From: Antedon bifida
Lineage: Eukaryota; Echinodermata; Crinoidea; Comatulida; Antedonidae
Assembly (NCBI GenBank): GCA_963402885.1
Contig: OY727094.1
Location: forward strand, 13,766,501 to 13,830,500
Length of the DNA stretch: 64,000 nucleotides
Reading direction: 5' to 3'
The stretch's first letter is position 1, and each line of letters begins with the position of its first letter. The notes below the pieces were generated by a model. The model worked only from the letters and a program-made list of their open reading frames with translations, was not told the origin of the DNA and made no database searches. The position numbers were made by a program, and so were the translations under genes. Below, one piece after another: positions 58,449 to 64,000 of this stretch.

Positions 58449-59914
58449 AGGGGGGTTCCGGGTTTAAAATAAATAGTAAAAAATGTAAAATATATTTGTT
58501 TGTCTCTTGAACGGTAAAAGTTTCAATTTATATAAGCGCCCAGTGAAGCAGAACGAAGGCTGTGAAATGAGGCCAGATTACAAGTGCAGCTACGGCGATA
58601 TGACACTGTGTTACAGAATAGGAAATTTGTGAAATGGTCAATCTTCCAACGACTCGTTACCATTAACCATATCAATTACTTTTGTAAAATTATACTTATC
58701 TGATGTAATTTTAGTCAGTCTTCCCATTTATCAATTTTCTATGAAAATTCATCAAAACAGTGAAAAATTAGATATGTTTGCACTTTACGTTTGCCGATTT
58801 TCGCACTGACTTAGGGAAAACCTTCAAAATCATTGAAGCGTAACGTATACATTCCTGCTGAGCGAGGAGAGCGAGACGACGATACACATGCTCTCTCTGC
58901 CTATGCCTGGCACCGTCACGTGATAAGCAGATACAGTATACAATACCAAACTGGTCGGGTCGAGTATACCCCGTCTATAATCACAACATGAACGATGTAC
59001 AGTATTTGATGGAAGGTCGACTCGACCTACCGGAATGGTATAGATAATATAGCTCGAATGAGAGAGTTAGAATATTTGTAAACATAAGTACAGTATCGCT
59101 AATTTTAACAAGTGTAGCTTATAGTAAAAGGCCTGGTAGTATCAATTCGCATAGGGTCTACTACACTAGCTAGCTCAATTTTCGGCTAGGTCTCCTTCCT
59201 ACTACCTGGTCTACTTGCTTGATGCAGTATCCGCTTTTTTGGAGAGTAAACTAGGCCTATTTTAGGCCTACTTAGACCTTGTTTTGCCTCAATATTTACA
59301 GCCGATTTTGTAGAATGTATGTTTTAGGTTTAGATTGTTTAGGAGTTTGGTTGATAGGATGGGCTTCGATTGGAATCCACTGATTTATGGGCCAATCGTT
59401 TAGCAGTAGGCTAGCTAGGCCCATGATGAGCCCCAATGTTTTAACGTAGCCATCGTGGCATGGAATCCCTAGTCAGAATGGCTCTCACCCATGAAAAAAA
59501 AATGATTTTAGGCTAGGCCTAGCCTAGTACGTGAAGCCAATAATACGATCTGTACTATTCGAGGTATAAAAATAGTATATAATTTATGACTCCGTAATCT
59601 GTACTAAATTTTGTATTTCATTAAATGTCAAATAAATATATGCTACTACTGTTATTACGGGTGTTATTATTACACTTTAGGCCTAGCTTAGAAAATCTAC
59701 AAAAAATGTATTTCACAATGATCGAGAGATGTAAATTAGTTGACAAACACAACGTACATGACTTTCCATGAATTTACCCTAAAATGTATATGAAATTTAA
59801 TTTTTTTAATTTCTCGTTATTACTTCTTCATTCTGACATGTCTATATTGTTATAATATTTTTTATTTAATAAATAAACGATATTTAAAAGCAATTTTAAA
59901 CCCAGAATCCCCCT
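58449..59914. mobile_element. 1.47-kb non-autonomous element flanked by TTAA
   Basis: TTAA at 58445-58448 is followed by aggggggttccgggtttaaaat, and the right end attttaaacccagaatccccct is followed by TTAA at 59915-59918. The arms are inverted copies of 22 bp with two mismatches. The interior is rich in taggcct/ggcctag words and has no transposase ORF. Probably piggyBac-like; its ends differ from those of the 57.5-kb MITE. Confidence 0.75.
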
Positions 59915-60090
59915 TTAACAAAAAGCAAATAATCACCCTCAACTAGCACTGTATGTTTGATAGGCTTTATAACAGTTTTATTATCATCATCTACATCAAA
60001 GCAAAGAACTTATAACACAAGAATTATCTCCTGTTCTTCAATTTGCATTTAAAACACAGTATCGGAAATACAGGGTTAAAAGGTCAAACT

Positions 60091-60267
60091 GGGCGACGCC
60101 ATTTCACAGCATGGAGCAGCGCCCCCTCCAAACTAGGAAGTCAAAACTATTAATTCCTATAGAGGGCTCAGTCAATTACTCTATCCCCCCTATAGTATCC
60201 CCTCTATGATTTTGACTTTCTAATTTGATGAGGGCGCGCTACTCCATGGCTTACAATGGCGTCACCC
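60091..60267. mobile_element. 177-bp hairpin MITE
   Basis: gggcgacgccatt ... catggagcagcgcccc ... agtcaaaa is inverted in ttttgact ... gggcgcgctactccatgg ... aatggcgtcaccc. Nearly the whole element is two arms of about 70-75 bp. No ORF. Confidence 0.8.
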
Positions 60268-60378
60268 ATTAGCTCTATTCTATCTCACAATGCCTTTCAA
60301 AATTGTTACGCGCTTCGGACGAACAGGAGATTCTTGTGTTATAAGGTACAATAGTATAGAAATATACCAATTTATTAC

Positions 60379-60830
60379 CTCCGCCAAGGAGGTAATATTT
60401 TCACCCCTGTATGTTTGTGTGTGTGTGTGTGTGTGTGTCTGTGAACAGCCTGGAAGCCACAGTTTTTATCCGATTCTCACCAAATTTGGCCACAATGATC
60501 TATGCCCCAAAAGCTCGGACGAGTTCGAATTTGAGGGGAAAAGGTCATAGGTCAAGGTCACAACTAACAAAAAACTATTTTACTGCCTGGAGACCACAGT
60601 TTTTATCCGATTCTTACCAAACTTAGCCACAATGATCAATGACTCATCATATAATTGTGGTTAAATTTGGAAGGGTCAGGGTCAAAGATCAAGGTCCACA
60701 AAAAAAAAAAAGAAATACAAAAATAATAATAATAAAAAAAAAAATCTCAACGGGACTTGAACCAGCGATCTCAACTGTGAGAGGCTGGATACATAACCAT
60801 TACACCACACTGTCATCCACAACTTTGTAG
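60379..60830 (-). mobile_element. tRNA-Glu-derived SINE
   Basis: The minus strand starts near 60825 with A box TGGTGTAATGGTTATG, an anticodon-loop-like CTCTCAC as in tRNA-Glu(CTC), and B box GGTTCAAGTCC (about 60755). After A-rich sequence, two copies of a core (ttggtaagaatcggataaa / ttggtgagaatcggataaa) follow, then a (CA)n tract and finally the CCTCC-TTGGC-GGAGG hairpin. A tRNA-like head with a separate body and a simple tail defines a SINE. The acceptor stem does not pair, so it is not a functional tRNA. Confidence 0.68.
60416..60440 (+). repeat. (TG)n microsatellite
   Basis: About eleven uninterrupted TG units inside the SINE described above. Confidence 0.95.
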
Positions 60831-60914
60831 TGTGCAGTTATCTTATTTACACTTAATACTAATAAAAAAAATATTCAGGGGCATTTTATGTAGGGGAATT
60901 TTAGACCAGAAGCC

Positions 60915-61850
60915 CAGAGGGGTCAACCTAGCTGGAAAGTTAACCAATGTCTATGCATGTGGCAATTATCTACGTACATATCAATGTATGGAAATGACAG
61001 TCTGGGGCGTTTCTTTTGGTGGGTGTGGCTAGGAGGGACATTGTAAAGGGTAAAAAAAATGAGCTAGATCAGCTGAAAAGTTAACCCCATGAAATATTTT
61101 GCAAATTGTTTGACATAGAGTGAAATATAAGGAATGGCTATTGCCAGACGATTTTAGTACCTGCCAGACCCCCATTTCTGGAGGGCCAAAAATGAGCTAG
61201 ATCAGCTTAAAAGTTAACCCTCTGAAACTGGTGGGAAAATGTTCAATAAACTCTACTCTAACTACCATGAATGACCATTGCCAGACATTTTCAGTGGTGG
61301 ATTGTGCCCGCCAGACCCCGTCAAACACCCAACCCGCAAAAAATTGAGCTAGATCAGCTGAAAAGTAACCCCATGAAATATTTTGCAAATTGTTTGACAT
61401 AGAGTGAAATATAATGAATGGACATTGCCAGACGATTTTAGTGGTGGGGGTGCCTGCCAGACCCCCATTTCTGGAGGGCCAAAAATGAGCTAGATCAGCT
61501 TAAAAGTTAACCCTCTAAAACTGGTGGGAAAATGTTCAATGTACTCATAACTATTATGAATGACCATTGCCAGACATTTTCAGTGGTGGATTGTGCCCGC
61601 CAGACCCCGTCAAACACCTCCACTCCCAAAAATGAGCTAGATCAGCTGAAAAGCTAACCTTTTAAAACATGCTGTAGAATGTTCAGCATGATCCCTAGTA
61701 TAATAAATGACCATTGCCAGACATTTTAAGTGGTGGGTTGTGTCCACCAGGCCCCCTCAAACACCCCACCCCCAAAAATGACCCAGATTAGGCCAAAGGT
61801 TAACCACTGTAAAACTGGTGGGAAAATGTGTAGTATACTGTCAAGGATAT
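60915..61850. repeat. tandem repeat of about 145 bp with two alternating types
   Basis: gagctagatcagct starts at about 61061, 61193, 61345, 61488 and 61635, with diverged units near 60920 and 61776. Units alternate between type A (ccatgaaatattttgcaaat) and type B (aaactggtgggaaaatgtt), giving a higher-order dimer of about 290 bp. All share ttgccagac and cgccagacccc-like words. Noncoding. Confidence 0.9.
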
Positions 61851-61859
61851 GAATTGTCA

Positions 61860-62700
61860 TTACCAGACATTTTTATTTGCTCATTATAGAACCACCCCAT
61901 CCATCCAACCCCTTACCTAATTCACAAATGTGCCACTATGGTATATAAGTTCAACATAGTGTAAAATAGGTATTCAGAACAGGACTTCTTTGTCTTTTTG
62001 TGGTGTGGAAAAAAGTAAATCAATTAGTCAATTGGTTTATGCAGTTAAAGGACATATTTAGAAATTGACTTATCTTCTATAATGGTTCCCTAGAGAATAA
62101 TGTTGTTGATTATCATCAACATTTCAAAACAAAGGCTGATTTTATTAAATGCATTTTGATTATGATAGAGAGTGGTACATCTTTAAATCAAGGTAAGTGT
62201 CCAGCTATGATTTTTTTAAATTGTGTATCTTAACAGTAATACTAAACAAATACAATTAGGCCTAGGCTATGTATGGCTCATTGATAGATATTCCACAGCG
62301 TTCAGTGGCGTAACAGCATGAGCGCTCACTGGCCTATTGCTTAATATAAGGGGCCCAGTGAACAGCCTAATTCAACTATGAACCCAGGCGTTGACACATT
62401 TATGTTAATATTCATGTTTTACTTGTTAGAAGTGTACGATTTATTGCCATTAGGAATGTTGTTTCCTAATTTCTAATATTGTGGTTTAGGAAGTCAGTGC
62501 CATGTCATTAATTAAGCTTTAGGCAAGTCGAAGTATTATTTATATGTGTTGGTTTAATTATATTGTTTGAGATTAGGATACAGTGTAATTAAGAAAGACC
62601 TGGACAATGCTTGATTAGGTTGTAAGCACTAGTAAGGGGTATGGTGTTTATATAGTTACAGTTAATTAAAGTAGTGCAATAATATAATATTAATTCACTA
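61860..62700. other. stretch without recognised gene
   Basis: No exon or element was recognised. ttcagtggcgtaacagc at about 62300 resembles the edge of a DNA transposon, but no partner end was found. Confidence 0.4.
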
Positions 62701-62707
62701 ATTGTAG

Positions 62708-64000
62708 AGTTGTGTTTTGTTCAATGTTTATGACAGCCATAATGAATCTAAAAGAAAAGCAAACAGTACCAAAAGAGCGAGACAAAGTATCTGTAAGGAT
62801 AAATCAAGAGGAAACACATTCAGAAGAAACATCAATAACCTTGGAAAAGTCACAAAGTTGTGCAGAAAAAACGCATCTATGTACAGTACAACTACAGAAG
62901 AGCAAGGAGATAAAGAATTACAACATAGTAAAACTCAAGAAAAAACCTCTGAAACTACAGAAGAACAGGATATAAGTGAAGCAGTTGGACCAGCAGCACC
63001 AAGTATTTTACCTGTATCTGTTAGTAAAGAGGTATAATGTGATCATTAATTTTAAATAGCCTATGTTTTTTCTCTTTGAAAATGTATTCTACATTCCATA
63101 TTACTTTTATTTGTAGTTTAATTTAAAGATGCTTGACTTGGGACATTGCATTTCTTTCAGAACACTGACCATGTTTCAAAGTGCTACATCTGCCAAACGG
63201 TAACGGCGGACAACGATTGTAAATTAAGAGCGTTCAGTGAAATGAAATGGTCAACTGTAAAGAATGCTGCTGCATTACGTAAGAAAATGAAGTCTGAAAA
63301 ATATGCTGATACAACAAACAAGGTTTTTCTTATGAAACAACCTGAAAATTCAATCAGCTATCACCCTTTATGTCATAGGTATTACACTGCCGTGAAACAA
63401 GACAAAGTAGTGTCCTTCAGAAATCATATGAATGTGGCATGTTAAAGGGAACTTGCATATTTTGTGGAAAAGGCCGAAAAAATGGGAAAGAAGAGAAAAG
63501 GCTTAAGATAGCAACTGTTTCTGGGTGCAAGTCACTTTCCCAGCGAGTAAAATTTTCAAAAAACCAACGTATCAATAGTCTAATTCGGTGTGGCGTTGAT
63601 CTGCCGAGTTCAGTTTCTTCTAGAAACTGATAAACATGATGGTTCAACAGAAGAGCATTCATCTTATTGAAGTAACACATCTTATGGGAGTCACAAAAGG
63701 GCATTTTCATCCCTACTGAAACATATTGAATTATTATTAAGTATTGGGAAAACAACGAGCTATACTTGTCTCTGATTTGCTAAGCTTTTACAAAATCGAA
63801 TTTGTCAATAATGGAGGAAATCAAACTGATATCAACTCATATTCGTCCCAAAATCTTACAAGGAAAATTCAATAAAAATTTAAAGATGAAATCAAAGTAA
63901 AACCTGCAGACAGACGAAGAGGTAACTTCATTTATAGTTCAGTTCTTCTAGGAGAAGAAGCCACTGCTCGACTTTATGATAATTCTGAACAATATGTACA
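62708..64000 (+). pseudogene. degraded transposon-derived Cys/His-rich coding sequence
   Basis: Exon 1 (62708-63031; acceptor attgtag, donor gtataa) is polar with a basic NLS-like SKRKANSTKRAR and a Glu/Thr-rich end. Exon 2 starts at 63161 (acceptor tttctttcag), phase 0, with CYICQTVTADNDC and YHPLCHRYY, possibly a zinc-binding unit. After a stop at about 63440 the sense continues in another frame (GTCIFCGKGRKNGKEEKRLK). It then changes frame again to AILVSDLLSFYKIEFVNNGG and, interrupted by a stop, DEIKVKPADRRRGNF and SVLLGEEATARLYD up to the window edge. At least two frameshifts and several stops are present. The layout resembles repetitive 'CxxC ... YHxxCyxxy' proteins of marine invertebrates; the family name is not known to me. 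Confidence 0.6.

Noticed and set aside
60741-60826. Functional tRNA-Glu gene on the minus strand
   Set aside because: A and B boxes and the anticodon loop are visible but the acceptor stem does not pair and the region continues into a SINE body.

Overview
The window is an AT-rich, intron-rich eukaryotic (metazoan) segment with no sign of bacterial gene organisation. Coding DNA is split into short exons with GT-AG borders, and introns are full of LINEs, Penelope-like elements, SINEs, MITEs and satellites. The combination of DED, ankyrin and Roc-COR domains with a chimeric 5S/tRNA SINE fits a marine invertebrate deuterostome, echinoderm-like. That assignment is inference; no species-level marker was seen.

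The main genes are on the minus strand and read from right to left. Module A runs from about 55.8 kb to 30.3 kb. It has ankyrin-repeat exons (55.7 and 40.4 kb, plus a decayed copy at 39.1 kb), an ankyrin-end exon (37.9 kb), a Roc GTPase (37.0-33.7 kb; P-loop GKEGAGKTS, WDYAGQ, THVD), a COR domain (32.6-30.9 kb) and a Cys-rich C-terminal exon (30.3 kb). Five Thr/Ala/Ser-rich mini-exons follow (29.8-27.6 kb), then a death-effector-domain exon (26.2-26.7 kb). Module B is a second Roc-COR with an almost identical exon plan (18.7-0.9 kb; P-loop GLEKVGKTS, WDFGGQ, THYE). Every junction from 55.8 kb to 0.15 kb is phase-compatible, with no internal start or terminal exon identified. The simplest reading is one giant Ank-Roc-COR-linker-DED-Roc-COR protein of roughly 1,800 residues in this window that continues past the left edge. 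Two adjacent genes remain possible.

Two features of module B stand out. The exon carrying the G2/switch I region exists as two tandem copies separated by only 41 nt. They share a phase that prevents joint inclusion, so they are candidate mutually exclusive exons. Between switch I and the DxxG exon lies an array of duplicated symmetric phase-1 mini-exons (one founder-like plus six homologous copies) that inserts a variable acidic segment into the GTPase domain.

The remainder is mobile and repetitive DNA. It includes a 25-copy 74-bp hairpin satellite (7.0-8.8 kb), a 3.3-kb APE-type LINE lacking its RT palm (20.0-23.3 kb), and other LINE 3' ends (0.4, 2.7-4.1, 53.4 kb). There are Penelope pieces (GIY-YIG at 4.5 kb, RT at 54 kb), a five-copy Helitron-like family rich in TGACGTCA (18.8-25.2 and 42.5-45.1 kb), and a 3.6-kb element with inverted repeats over 500 bp (47.3-50.8 kb). 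TA- and TTAA-flanked MITEs, a tRNA-Glu-type SINE (60.4-60.8 kb) and several tandem arrays are also present. The right end (62.7-64.0 kb, plus strand) carries a degraded, probably transposon-derived Cys/His-rich coding sequence.
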